Shown here one piece after another: positions 17,527 through 27,284 of a stretch of 64,000 nucleotides of DNA. The translations under genes were made by a program, and so were the position numbers. The number at the start of each line of letters is the position of its first letter. The first letter of the stretch is position 1. This DNA is from an uncultured Sutterella sp. Its GTDB lineage: Bacteria > Pseudomonadota > Gammaproteobacteria > Burkholderiales > Burkholderiaceae_F. The stretch is taken from assembly GCA_900757865.1 (NCBI GenBank), contig CAAEPH010000052.1, positions 30,068-94,067 on the forward strand, in the 5' to 3' direction. Below the pieces are notes generated by a model. That model was not told the origin of the DNA. It ran no database searches and saw only the letters and a list, made by a program, of their open reading frames with translations.

Positions 17527-17575
17527 TGGCGCTCTGTTGGGTTTAGGCCTTCAAAGCCTTTTTCACAGAGCGCCA
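17527..17575. terminator. Terminator-like hairpin between convergent genes
   Basis: Perfect 11-bp arms TGGCGCTCTGT (17527-17537) and ACAGAGCGCCA (17565-17575) enclose a loop with an internal AGGCC/GGCTT-type hairpin and a T-run. It separates the aldolase gene from the minus-strand sulfatase-type gene. Confidence 0.55.
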
Positions 17576-17667
17576 GCGTGGCGTTGCTGAAAACACCCAG
17601 TCGTGAGAAGGGATTTTCTCCAGGGTGTTCTCAAACACGTGAACACCCCTTCGTCCATCCAACAAGA

Positions 17668-19362
17668 CTATTCGACGTCTTTATTAGCAGCCTCCAAATC
17701 TTTAAAAAGGTAAGCGCGATAGCTCTTCACAACGGGGTCGTCGAGCGCATCCGTGTATTGCCCATTGAACAGACGTCGTGCATCCATATTGGCCTGGAAA
17801 AAGGTCGAGGGTTGCCCCTTGAGTCGCTCCAGAATAAGGCCAGGGAAATAGACGATATCGAGCAGGGGATAAGCGGTCCCTTTGTCAGGGAGCCCCGTGT
17901 CAATCAATTGGAATTGCGTCACGAACATCGGATTGGGTGCTTGAAGCGAGTATTCAGGGTGGTCCGTCAGACGAGGTTGATGGTCACCAAAGCGAATAAA
18001 CAGATGGCGCTTATCAAGCGAACGAATCCACGCTTCAAACGCCATAATCGGCTCGTCTGCGGCCTTGAGTTTACCAACGTAGTTGGCGTACTCCTGCTTG
18101 GGTGCGCCCGCTTTGAGCTCCACAGGGTAGTCCGTGGGCATCACGCGTTCGTAAGGGCTATGCTCGTACATGGTCATGGCAAAGACGATACGCGGTTTGT
18201 CATGGGGTTCCGTCTCTAAGAGTTTTTTCACCGCCTCTAACATGTCCGCTGTCGGAATACGCCAAAGGTTTTTGTACTTGGGCGCAGGGTAGCCGTAGTC
18301 CTGAGGTTGACGGATATGCTGTACGCCCATGGCTTTGTAAGCCACGTCGCAGTTGTAGGAGTGGGGGTTAAAAGGCGTTAACACATAGGTTTCGTAGCCA
18401 TAGCGACGCAATTCGGTAAAGAGCCCGTGACGAATATGGTCGACCACGGTGTAATTGACTGCCACAGCATTGGCGCCAAAGTCAGAGCTGTTTAACCCAC
18501 TCATCACCGAAAATTCACTTCGCCACGTGCTGCCACCATAGGTATGCACTCGCAGTAACCCTTCTTGTTCGCGGTTGGCGGGCTCAAACATTTTTAACGC
18601 TGGCAAACCACCCACAATGTCCGTGTAGTACTGGGGATTAAAGGTGGACTCTTGAAGCAACACCACGATGTCAGGCAAGGGTTGCTTTTGAGCAGCCGCA
18701 TGGAGAGCTGAAGGAGCGAGGGCCTTTTGAGCTGTCAAAAATGCGCTTGACGATTCTGTCATCAATTCACCTGGGTCATGGTAGTGAAGGGTGGAAGTCA
18801 TCACCAGGTTGGTGGGAACGTTCGAGACGCGGTTGGCGAGTTTAGCTTGGAACGAGGGCTGGTAGTCTTGGTACATGACATAAACCATGGCGCAGCCAAC
18901 GATGGTGCAACCTAAACTCATCCAGCGCGAGCCTGTGGTTTTGCCCGAATAGCGCCAGCCTTGAACGGTTAAAACCATGAGCAGAGCCACGAGCAAGAGA
19001 AAGAGCACAAAGACCCAGGGGAACTCCAGCACGACGCCCATGTTGGACGTATCTAAAAAGAGCTTAAAGTCGGGAAAGAGCAATTTCTCCCACCAATAGA
19101 ACTCTTTGACTTTACTCAAGAGCGTCAGGAAAAGAAGGACCGTGGTCGAGAGCGTTAGGGCGAAATAGACGCGACGCGTGAGCAACGTGACGGCGCCGGT
19201 GGTGGCTAGAAAACACCCTACGGTCACGATCATCGAGGGCCAGCTGTAACGGTATTTAGCGGTCGCGTACCAAGTGATGAGGCAAATCGCAACCCACAAC
19301 CAGAGTGCAAAGCGCCCTTTGCGGGAGGCTACGGGGCGAACAAAACTCGAGAGTAAAGACAT
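17668..19362 (-). CDS. LTA synthase-family membrane sulfatase/phosphotransferase, copy A
   Basis: 564 residues: about five N-terminal membrane helices (residues 15-170) then an extracytoplasmic alkaline-phosphatase-fold domain. Metal and catalytic positions match LtaS-type enzymes: E in VVLLQESTFNP, the nucleophile T in YGGSTWRSEF and D-H in FIRFGDHQPRL. Such enzymes move phosphoglycerol or phosphoethanolamine onto LPS, glucans or lipids in Gram-negatives. The acceptor here is unknown. It is clearly paralogous to the gene at 21860-23533, with the same architecture and motif spacing. Confidence 0.82.
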   Translation of the reverse strand: MSLLSSFVRPVASRKGRFALWLWVAICLITWYATAKYRYSWPSMIVTVGCFLATTGAVTLLTRRVYFALTLSTTVLLFLTLLSKVKEFYWWEKLLFPDFKLFLDTSNMGVVLEFPWVFVLFLLLVALLMVLTVQGWRYSGKTTGSRWMSLGCTIVGCAMVYVMYQDYQPSFQAKLANRVSNVPTNLVMTSTLHYHDPGELMTESSSAFLTAQKALAPSALHAAAQKQPLPDIVVLLQESTFNPQYYTDIVGGLPALKMFEPANREQEGLLRVHTYGGSTWRSEFSVMSGLNSSDFGANAVAVNYTVVDHIRHGLFTELRRYGYETYVLTPFNPHSYNCDVAYKAMGVQHIRQPQDYGYPAPKYKNLWRIPTADMLEAVKKLLETEPHDKPRIVFAMTMYEHSPYERVMPTDYPVELKAGAPKQEYANYVGKLKAADEPIMAFEAWIRSLDKRHLFIRFGDHQPRLTDHPEYSLQAPNPMFVTQFQLIDTGLPDKGTAYPLLDIVYFPGLILERLKGQPSTFFQANMDARRLFNGQYTDALDDPVVKSYRAYLFKDLEAANKDVE

Positions 19363-19548
19363 GGCTCAAAAAGAGGTAAATGTTACAAAAAGTTGAGAAT
19401 TGGCGTGGAGTATAACAAAGGTCGATGGAAGACGTGATGGCAAGACGGTGGGAAAAGCCCATTGGGGCTCTTGTTGGAACCCTTGTTAGCTCTCTTGTTG
19501 GAGCTCTTGACGGGAGGCGTCTTGGAACACTGCTTGATACTTAATGAA

Positions 19549-19582
19549 GGCCGATTCGAGTGAAGAGGCACTCGAATCGGCC
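19549..19582 (-). terminator. Strong hairpin downstream of the frameshifted sulfatase gene
   Basis: Perfect 14-bp arms (19549-19562 and 19569-19582) with a 6-nt loop, 32 nt after the stop codon at 19615. The following minus-strand sequence is only moderately T-rich. The upstream stretch at 19363-19548 holds only imperfect CTTGTTGGAAC-like repeats and no gene. Confidence 0.65.
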
Positions 19583-19614
19583 TAAGAGAAAAAGGTGTTG
19601 ACGTGTGAGGGCGG

Positions 19615-21599
19615 TTAGCGGGCTTTCTCCGTGAGATTTAAGAGCGTGTGCCGAATGTGGTAGTCTCTCACCGCACGTTGAGCGCGTGCAATCTGCCCAG
19701 CTTTTTCGTTTTCAGCAGAGCAGGGAGATTCGGGGATCATGCGATCGTTCTCCCACAGATAGCAGTGAAGTTCGCCGTTGACCCCTAAGGAAATCGCACC
19801 CGTGGACGTGAGCGATAAGCCGTACGTATCAAGGCTTGAGAACGATTGTGCTGGCTTGGCCGATATCGAACCAAAGAGGTCACGGCCCTCGTCACGCGAG
19901 GGAGCTTGACCCAGAATGAGGGCGTTGAGGGTGGGGAATATGTCGCGTGTGCTCACCCACTGCTGCGTGTTGACGTTGCGCTTTTCCGGGAGCCAAAAGA
20001 GTACAGGCACGCCGTTGGCATGGTGCCACACGCCATTGGTTGCATAGTGTTGACGCGAGTTATGGTCGCCCGTCGCCACAACCACGGCGCTCTGCAATAG
20101 ATGGTCCGCTTCCAGACGCTCAACAAAGCGTCCCAAGGCGCCCGCTGAGTACTGATAGGTTTGCAGACGGTTTTTCACCAAATCCGAGGTGCGATCCTCT
20201 TCAATAAAAGCGGGGAGCACCTTGGGGTCCACAGGATTCACGTTTGCCCCATCGGGCACATGGTGTGGCGGATGGTTTGTCGTTGAGAGCATAAAGAGAA
20301 AAATGCGTTTTCCAGCTTGGGCTTTTTCTTCCAACAGACGATTGGCGTAACGGAACATCCACTCATCCCCCACACCCCAGGTGCCGTGTTCAGCTTGAGG
20401 GAACACCTTGAGAATGTCCTGGTCACCCAAAATTTCGTCAAAGCCGTGTTTGGGGAAGTGACTGTCGATCTGTCGCCAGCTCACCGACCCTGAGGTCAAG
20501 AAAACGGTTTCGTACCCCGCTTTTTTATACGCCCAGAGGCGTGAGAAGGGAAAGCCCAGACGACCGTAACGACTCTGCGAAATTGGGGTAATGGGTGTGT
20601 CAAAGAGAATGCCTTCGAGCGATGGGAAGGTACCCCCTTCAACCGCAATGCCTTGGCGGAAAACGTGAGCAAGTGGCAAGACGGCGCGTAAGTCACCTAA
20701 GGTGTCATTGACACCAGGGCGAACTCATCACGCCCCATGGATTCCATCAGCGCAAAGACAACAAACTGAGGCTGAGTTTTTAACGGGGTCACGGTGTCTT
20801 GGGTTGGTAGAAGCGTGTTTAAGGCGTTTTTCGCGTCGTTAATGGAGGCAAAACCCAATTGATGTACGCCTTCTTCAGGGCCTTTGGCAAGCGACAAGCG
20901 CTGTTGGTTTTTCCACGCTTCGTAAAGCGCTGCCACACCGTTGGGAACAGAAGCGTTCACAAAGGCGTCCGTGGTCACAGCCCAATCTTGTAAGCGCAAG
21001 GGAAATTTCCCGAGGCTACCTCGCATCGCGAGTCCGAAGAGGGCGGTGATGACAATGGCTGTGATGGCAAAGCGTGTTTTACTGTATCGACGCTCCCCAT
21101 AGGGGCGAGGGCGCACCAAGCGAGTAGCGAGCAGTGGCAGGAGCGTTAACACGAGCGCGGCGAGAACCAATTGCACCACGGGCCAATCGGACCAGAGCGT
21201 GGCAAGAATCGCTTTGGTGTCATCTTGCCAGAGGCCGAAGATGATGCTCGAGATTGGTGTGCGATAAAACGCAAAGAACCCCAAGTTAATCACTTCTAGG
21301 CTCATCAAGAGAAGACTCGTGAGTCCGACAAGGAGGATAAGTGCTCGTTTAAGGCGAGGCCAGGGGTAGGTGAGAAGACAGATGAGCCATGCTGGCAGCA
21401 GGAGAATGGCACTCCACTTGAGGTCCACACGAAAGCCGGTCCAAAGGGCGAGTAAGGCGTCGCTCAGAGCGGGTGAGCCAAAGTAGGTGAGGAAAACTAC
21501 ACGTGCGAGTGTCAACAGCACGAGTATGACGGCAACGAATACCACACCTTGACGCAAGGTGAGTTGCCAAGGACGGTCTTGGGTGAGTGTCGAAAACAT
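19615..21599 (-). pseudogene. LTA synthase-family membrane sulfatase, broken by one frameshift
   Basis: Two adjacent minus-strand ORFs make one protein. The first (21599 to 20697) gives five membrane helices and FVVFALMESMGRDEFAL, then stops. The second frame continues without a gap as VNDTLGDLRAVLPLAHVF, the nucleophile motif EGGTFPSLEGIL, TPITPISQSRYG and metal motif VVATGDHNSRQHY, ending at 19615. Loss of one G in a GG pair at about 20714 restores the frame (EFALGVNDTL). All catalytic residues are present, so the mutation may be recent or a sequencing error. This third LTA-synthase-like protein differs in sequence from copies A and B. Confidence 0.78.
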
Positions 21600-21859
21600 G
21601 CTTCGATTGGAGAAGGCAAGAGTCAATCAAGAATGTGGGGCTATCTTAACAGAGATCGCCGAGTAGGTGCGCTTCGCTGGGGTAGAGAAGCGTGGAACGT
21701 CGCGCCCGATCCAAAGAAAGAAATTGGTACAATGCCAAGCACATTAATGGAGGTAGTCGCTTTGAGGGAGTGAGAAGAGGCCATTCGCCCTCTACCATCT
21801 CTACCGCAGGGCTATTCGAGAACATATTGAGCGTCAGGATTAGAGGAAGAAATTGACAA

Positions 21860-23533
21860 ATGAGTAGGACGAGAGAGCGTACATTAAGTGCAAAACGATG
21901 GAGCCCATGGTGGTCTCGTGTGTGGATCGTTTTGTGTGCCATCACGTGGGTGGGGACCGTGAGCTATCGGTACTCCGTGGGTTCACTCTTTATTTGCGTG
22001 GGACTCTTCTTGGCGCTTTGGGGGCTTGCTTTGGCGTTCTCGCACCGCCCTTACTTTGCGCTCACGTTGAGCACCACGGTGTTGCTCTTTTTCACCGTCT
22101 TGAGCAAAGCCAAGGAGTTTTTCTGGAATGAGAAGCTCTTTTTCGCCGACTTTGAACTTTTCTTGGATCCAAGCAACACCGAAACGGTCTTGCACTACCC
22201 TTGGGCCTTAGTGGCGTTTTTGGGCATTACCTTGATTTTGGTGACGGTTACGGTGTTGGGATGGCGCGCTTCTCGCACGTGGATGCGCAGTTCGCTAGTG
22301 GGGGTGTTGGCTGGTATTTTGGGCGTCGGGTTGATGGCTTGGAGTCAGACGCAATATCAGAACACGTGGCTCAGGACACTACCCAAAGGGCAAAACGTGC
22401 CCACGAACGTGGTGATGTCAACTAAGATTGCTTATCAAGATCCCGGGCAAACGGTCACAGGAGATCCGACGGTTTTTGAAGCTGCACAAAAGACACTCGC
22501 ACCCTCTGAGGTTTATCAAGCAGCGCAATCGCAACCTTTGCCCGATATCGTGTTGTTGCTTCAAGAATCCACGTTTAATCCCGCGCTTTACAGCGACATT
22601 ACGAGTGGGTTACCTACGTTAGGCATGTTTGCTCCCAATGGGCGTCAGGCTGAGGGCCTTTTGCGCGTGCACACTTACGGCGGTGGGACGTGGCGCTCTG
22701 AATTTGCTGCGTTGTCGGGGTTGAGCTCCGACGACTTCGGGGCCGCAGCCGGGGCCGTCTTTTACAGTGCGGTTTTTCACGTGAAAACGGGGCTCTTTCA
22801 TGAGCTTCGACGTTATGGCTATGACACGTATGTATTAACGCCCTTTAACCCGTCGAGCTACAACGCTCAATCGGCCTATGAAGCGCTTGGGGTAGAAAAT
22901 ATTCGTCAACCGCAAAACTACGGTTATCCTGCGCCCTTTAACAAAAACCTCTGGCATATCAGCACAGAAGATATGCTCAAGTACGCTAAAGAACTTCTAG
23001 AAACGGAGCCGGGCGACAAGCCCAAAGTGGTTTACGTGCTAACGATGGCCGAGCACGGGCCTTATCGAGATCGAGTCGACGATGTGACGTTGAGCGTCAC
23101 GGATGGCGTTAATGCTGTTCCGTATGAGAATTATGTGAGTCGCCTCAAAGCGTCTGATAAGGCGGTGGTCGATTTTGAGAACTGGGTGAAGACGGGTGAC
23201 AAGCGACGCCTCTTTGTCCGCTTTGGAGACCATCAAGGGCACTTGGGATTTAACGCATCGTATCGAATGGCACTTTCTCAGCCCCAATATGTCACTCAAT
23301 TTGAATTGGTGGACTCTGGGGTGAACGTTGCCAACGATCCCGCTCCTTTGACCGATATTGTGTATTTGCCAGGTCTGATCGTGGAGCGCTTGCAGGGAAC
23401 GCCATCTGCGTTTTACCAAGCCAATATCAATGCTCGGCGTTTACTTGAGGGGGCTTATTCCGACAAGCAGGCGGATCCTTTGTTAGATGGATATCGGGCT
23501 TATCTATTCAAGACCCTAAAGGTGGCGCCGTAA
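21860..23533 (+). CDS. LTA synthase-family membrane sulfatase/phosphotransferase, copy B
   Basis: 557 residues with N-terminal membrane helices and an exported sulfatase-like domain. The key motifs are IVLLLQESTFNPA, YGGGTWRSEFAALSG with the catalytic threonine and LFVRFGDHQGHL. It aligns along its whole length with copy A (17668-19362), sharing for example YGYDTYVLTPFNP and EDMLKYAKELLETEPGDKP. GAGGAAG precedes the ATG by about 10 nt. Divergent from the frameshifted sulfatase gene; the 230-bp gap is the likely promoter region. Confidence 0.82.
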   Translation: MSRTRERTLSAKRWSPWWSRVWIVLCAITWVGTVSYRYSVGSLFICVGLFLALWGLALAFSHRPYFALTLSTTVLLFFTVLSKAKEFFWNEKLFFADFELFLDPSNTETVLHYPWALVAFLGITLILVTVTVLGWRASRTWMRSSLVGVLAGILGVGLMAWSQTQYQNTWLRTLPKGQNVPTNVVMSTKIAYQDPGQTVTGDPTVFEAAQKTLAPSEVYQAAQSQPLPDIVLLLQESTFNPALYSDITSGLPTLGMFAPNGRQAEGLLRVHTYGGGTWRSEFAALSGLSSDDFGAAAGAVFYSAVFHVKTGLFHELRRYGYDTYVLTPFNPSSYNAQSAYEALGVENIRQPQNYGYPAPFNKNLWHISTEDMLKYAKELLETEPGDKPKVVYVLTMAEHGPYRDRVDDVTLSVTDGVNAVPYENYVSRLKASDKAVVDFENWVKTGDKRRLFVRFGDHQGHLGFNASYRMALSQPQYVTQFELVDSGVNVANDPAPLTDIVYLPGLIVERLQGTPSAFYQANINARRLLEGAYSDKQADPLLDGYRAYLFKTLKVAP

Positions 23534-23571
23534 GCATAGCGCCACCGATGAACTCTTATGAGGGAGATGGG

Positions 23572-24311
23572 TTAGTCGTTCTTCGTTGTTTTTTTACGCA
23601 TGAGCTCAATCGCATGGGTGTACTTGAGGTACGCCTCTAAAGCTTTGGCGGTGGCGATCGTGAGCCCGTCAAGCCCTGCGAAGAGGCCGAGCTTCAACAC
23701 GTAGTGTCGAACAAAAGACCATAGCCCATGCGTGAAGGGAGCCAAGGGCGAGATCGCTTTACCGCGTTTAGCGAGCTCTTCAGCACCCCGGGTTGCGTAT
23801 TTGCATTGCCGTGAAAAGAGGTCACTCCAATTTTTGTAGGAGTAGTGCCGAATGTGCGCAGTAAGGCGTTGATGTTTTTTGACCTTTGACACGGGTATGT
23901 GCTCGAACAGGGGGGAAGTTGGCCGGTTCTTATTAAAAAGGCGAGCGACGTAATCTATTGCCCGGCTAAGTGCGTGAGACGATCGCCAATATAGTTGTTA
24001 CGTCGCAATTCATAGACGTCCACCCCATCTTGGCCCAACGAGAGTTGCTTGATAGCGATAATGGCATCGTCTTCAAGTCGTTCATCGGCATCCAGGTTTA
24101 AAACCCAAGGATGTTGGCAGTGGGGAAGGCCAAAAATACACTGTGGACCCTCTCCAAGGAAGGGCTGAATCAGCACCGTTGCGCCAAGCGATTTGGCAAT
24201 CTCAACCGTGTTGTCTTGAGAGCACGAGTCCACGACCACGATATCGTCACAGACCGTTTTCAAAGAAAGGATGCAGTCTCGAATGTTGGCTTCTTCGTTA
24301 AAAGTGATCAC
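23572..24311 (-). pseudogene. Family 2 glycosyltransferase (WaaE/KdtX-like), frameshifted
   Basis: The first segment (24311 to 23955) encodes a GT2 N-terminus: ITFNEEANIRDCILSL, VVVDSCSQDNTVEIA and the LNLDADERL metal motif, then stops after RLTHLAGQ. The next frame carries on with AIDYVARLFNKN, KKHQRLTAHIRHYSYKNW and the C-terminal helices to 23572, as in LPS-core GT2 enzymes. One missing G in a GGG run at about 23961 explains the break. The start is unclear: no ATG lies in frame after the upstream gene and GTG at 24311 would lose the first residues of the fold. Confidence 0.72.
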
Positions 24312-24360
24312 GAGACCACTGATAGGCAGATGGTTCAGGGCGTTAGGTATGTCGTAAGCT

Positions 24361-25137
24361 TTATCGCTGATCTTTCAAACAAGCAAGGGTTGAGTAGAAA
24401 GAATTCTGTACGTTAATCCATTTTCTTTGTAAGTATTTCAACGGATCGCGCCAGATAGAGGTTTTGATTTTTCCTTTTTCGTTCCCAATATCGGATTGGC
24501 CCTGGTCATCTGTGAAAATAATTGATGGAGAAAGCGACCAAGGTTTAGCCTGCACTCGCAATGGGCTAGCAAAGGAAAAGAGAAGATCATCGACCGGTGC
24601 AGGAATGGGGTTAGCTAATGATAGGGCTAATTGGGCGACATCTCTGCGTATCATGTACCCGCGACATCCTCCACCAATTCCACTATGCAAAACGAGCAGA
24701 CGAGCGCCAGTGTCGTTGTTGACGGGTAGAAAGCGTTTTTCGCGTCGAACAGTTTCTTCATGCGTGCTTTCTTTTCCTAACTGTATGAGTCCTACTTCAG
24801 AGGGTATCCAGTTAGTTTGCGTTATAAAGGGTCTGGGATCGCTGAGGAAAATTAAGTCGTCTTCACAAATAAATGCCCAGTCTTCCTGACTAGCAACCAA
24901 CGCCTCCCAGCATTTCTGATGACTTAAAAAACAACCGATTTCCCCTGGTGTGAGATCTTTCAAAAAATAACGCCGATCACCATAAGCTTGCTGAAGCGTC
25001 GATAGAGTATTCACAGGTATTGCCCGGCCATCGACACCAGGCATACGAGAATAGGACAATCCCCATTTGGCAAATACAGCTTGAGTGCGTTGAAGGCGTT
25101 CAGGAGAGCGGTCTAAATTAATGAGAAAAGTCAGCAT
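24361..25137 (-). CDS. Family 25 glycosyltransferase (LPS biosynthesis)
   Basis: 258 residues matching GT25/LgtB-type enzymes: MLTFLINLDRSPERLQR at the start, GEIGCFLSHQKCWE and the acidic FICEDDLIF motif that binds the nucleotide-sugar metal. It would add a sugar to the LPS core; the sugar is not predictable. It lies directly upstream of the frameshifted GT2 gene on the same strand (gap about 50 nt), suggesting a two-gene LPS operon. The DNA is more AT-rich than the genes to the left. Confidence 0.8.
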   Translation of the reverse strand: MLTFLINLDRSPERLQRTQAVFAKWGLSYSRMPGVDGRAIPVNTLSTLQQAYGDRRYFLKDLTPGEIGCFLSHQKCWEALVASQEDWAFICEDDLIFLSDPRPFITQTNWIPSEVGLIQLGKESTHEETVRREKRFLPVNNDTGARLLVLHSGIGGGCRGYMIRRDVAQLALSLANPIPAPVDDLLFSFASPLRVQAKPWSLSPSIIFTDDQGQSDIGNEKGKIKTSIWRDPLKYLQRKWINVQNSFYSTLACLKDQR

Positions 25138-25212
25138 AAAGGAAACGGTCTGTGGATGGGATTGACGTTAAGCTAAAACAGAGTCTAGCAAAAACGAGCG
25201 GACTTTGAAGAT

Positions 25213-25249
25213 GAAAAAATCCTCGAGCCACATAAGTCACTCGAGGATT
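25213..25249 (-). terminator. Intrinsic terminator of the HU gene
   Basis: 10-bp arms (25218-25227 and 25240-25249) with a 12-nt loop, followed on the minus strand by six T. A textbook terminator 44 nt after the stop codon. Confidence 0.88.
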
Positions 25250-25292
25250 GATTTCATACCTCTCGGCAAAATGGAGAGGTTAGGCTAGCGTC

Positions 25293-25568
25293 TTAGGCCT
25301 TCACTGCAGCCTTAAACTGAGCACCGGCGGTAAATTTCGGAGCCTTGCTAGCAGCGATCTTGATCGTCGCACCGGTCTGGGGATTGCGACCCGTACGAGC
25401 AGCGCGTTCGCTTACGGAAAACGTACCGAAACCGATCAAACGCACGTCGTCTTCCTTAGCAACGGTTTCAATCACGGTTTCCGTGAAAGCGTCAACCATT
25501 TTGGCAACTTGCACCTTGGGCATACCAACCTTGGCAGCGATAGCGTCAATAAATTCAGACTTGTTCAT
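25293..25568 (-). CDS. hup: HU-family nucleoid protein
   Basis: 91 residues covering the complete HU fold: MNKSEFIDAIAAKVGMPK, the conserved IGFGTFSVSERAARTGRNP arm region and KAPKFTAGAQFKAAVKA. HU dimers bend DNA without strong sequence preference. Isolated position, own terminator, GGAGC 6 nt before the ATG and the typical C-terminus argue for HU rather than an IHF subunit; I cannot separate alpha from beta types. Confidence 0.92.
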   Translation of the reverse strand: MNKSEFIDAIAAKVGMPKVQVAKMVDAFTETVIETVAKEDDVRLIGFGTFSVSERAARTGRNPQTGATIKIAASKAPKFTAGAQFKAAVKA

Positions 25569-26231
25569 AATAGCTCCGAAAACGTGTCAGTCGTGAGACT
25601 ATCCACGTGAATTAACATTTGGGGACCATCCCCATAACATAGACCTTGAGCCATACTACCCACAAAAAGCAATCCTTGCTTTGGGGGTGCAAGACTATGA
25701 GGTCGAAATCGGTTTTTTATAGTCAAAGATGTGATCTCGGACACATCAGAGGATACCACCCTTTGAAAGGCTTGCCCACTAGGGAAATACGCAGTGGACG
25801 CCGTTAAAAACCTATGGATGGGACTATAGCGAGAGAAAGCTCGAGTTGCCATAGTTCTAAAGAGCTATTTTTGAGTTTATACCCTCTTAGCATAGGGGTG
25901 CCAAGTCATTAGTGTTTTTAGGGTAAACGCTAAGAAAAAGGCACTAATAGCCAATAAAAAGAAGATTCTGATCCAAATAGTGTTAGGAATTGCCTAATTT
26001 TTAGGCGAATAGAGCTAATTTGGGAATGGTGAAGGCTACAAGAAGGAATAAAACAGAAAAAACAAGAAATACAATATCTTTTGATTTAGGTCATGTAACA
26101 GAAATCGCTATTTTGTCAAATCGCCGGGATAACTTGAGGTAACTGAGGCAGTTCTGGGGCGGGGTTAGCTCTAATGTATAAAGTTAGAGTGAAAAACACT
26201 AATTTATAGCAACAGATTTGCTGTGACGTGC
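25569..26231. other. Long intergenic region, no gene seen
   Basis: About 660 bp. The first 290 bp must contain the HU promoter and 5' leader; a 95-codon ORF there does not look protein-like. From about 25860 onward the DNA is AT-rich and shows only a small hairpin, GCCTAA/TTAGGC at 25992-26006. It marks a compositional change from HU to the surface-polysaccharide genes. Confidence 0.4.
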
Positions 26232-27266
26232 TTATTTTTCCCATGGCGCTTTTTCAGGAAAGCGTGATTCCGGAAAAGCCAAGATTTCTGTAGCCCTGTG
26301 GTTCGGAATGGAATTAATACAAAATGTCTTGGGATTTAGAACACGTATATCTCGTAGGAGTTTATTAAACTCATTGCGCATGACCATGTAGGTTTCGGTG
26401 GTTTGTGGGTAAAGTTTAGCCTTCAGACGATGCCAAAAATTGTTCTTTGGAGCAACTTTTAGTGTGCATTCTCTTTGAAACGCCATATAGTAAGAAAAAA
26501 TCACTCGACTGATCTCTTCGTCCGTTCGAATTGGGGAAATATTGGCTTCGAGAACCTCAGGAAAAGCTTGAAGGGTTTCCGTAAAAAGGGTTTTCGTGAA
26601 AGCATCTATTGAGTGAGATGGAATGTAGAACGGTGTAGAGATTTGTGTTTTTAGAGAAAACAGCACCCATGTTTTTAGAGAAAACAGCACCCAGGCTTTT
26701 TCTAAAGTTTTAAACCACCCTTTTGTGTTGGGATCTTGAATAAATTTCTGTGCTTCGGAAAAGGTGATGGAATCTGCTTTCTCGGCATCAAGCCAGACAA
26801 TAGGACGACCGTTTTCATCGAAAAAATCCTGAGGGCCCAATGGTCGATTGATAAAGAAGTCATCGTTAGAATAAATAAAGTGTTCGCTAAGTCCGGGAAT
26901 GTTATTGAGAAACGTTTCAATACAAACCGAGGAAAAAGTGGGTAATAGGTGTGCCCGGATAATCTCCGTATGGTCAACGATGGTGACCTTTGGGTAAGAG
27001 TGAAACCATGTAGGAACTTGCTGATCAGTCACGATGAAGATATGTCGAATCCACGGGAGATTTACCATGGCTGACCGAAGGGCATACTTAAATTCATCAT
27101 GTTGCTCGTAGCGTAGCCATCCAGTTGTATCTTCGTCTTCTGGTAGATGAAGTGTACGAACCGCTTGTTCGCGAAGACGTTTAATCCTGGGGTCTTGACC
27201 GTCACTCCAAGTGTAAACTAAATCAATCGGGAAAGAGGTGTTCCGAGAGGATAGAGAAGTCGACAT
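26232..27266 (-). CDS. Stealth-family capsular polysaccharide phosphotransferase
   Basis: About 344 residues with the Stealth conserved regions in order: CR1 IDLVYTWSDGQDP, CR2 EQHDEFKYALRSAMVNLPWI with IFIVTDQQVP and GLSEHFIYSNDDFFIN, then CR3/CR4-like segments near the C-terminus. These enzymes transfer a sugar-phosphate to make phosphodiester-linked surface polysaccharide and resemble GlcNAc-phosphotransferase. Residues AWVLFSLKTWVLFSLKTQ arise from a perfect 24-bp duplication (see repeat). It follows a GT-D gene on the same strand by 18 nt, so they are probably one operon. Starting at ATG 27266 rather than TTG 27281. Confidence 0.82.
   Translation of the reverse strand: MSTSLSSRNTSFPIDLVYTWSDGQDPRIKRLREQAVRTLHLPEDEDTTGWLRYEQHDEFKYALRSAMVNLPWIRHIFIVTDQQVPTWFHSYPKVTIVDHTEIIRAHLLPTFSSVCIETFLNNIPGLSEHFIYSNDDFFINRPLGPQDFFDENGRPIVWLDAEKADSITFSEAQKFIQDPNTKGWFKTLEKAWVLFSLKTWVLFSLKTQISTPFYIPSHSIDAFTKTLFTETLQAFPEVLEANISPIRTDEEISRVIFSYYMAFQRECTLKVAPKNNFWHRLKAKLYPQTTETYMVMRNEFNKLLRDIRVLNPKTFCINSIPNHRATEILAFPESRFPEKAPWEK
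26646..26693. repeat. Perfect 24-bp tandem duplication inside the Stealth gene
   Basis: Positions 26646-26669 and 26670-26693 are identical, adding eight residues in frame (VLFSLKTW-type unit twice) without breaking the reading frame. Confidence 0.95.
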
Positions 27267-27284
27267 AGCTAGTAGCAACAAACG

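Noticed and set aside
19363..19548. CTTGTTGGAAC-like repeats as a possible CRISPR or satellite
   Set aside because: Only two or three imperfect short units without regular spacers.
25565..25852. 95-codon minus-strand ORF upstream of HU
   Set aside because: Overlaps the HU start and probable leader; sequence not protein-like.
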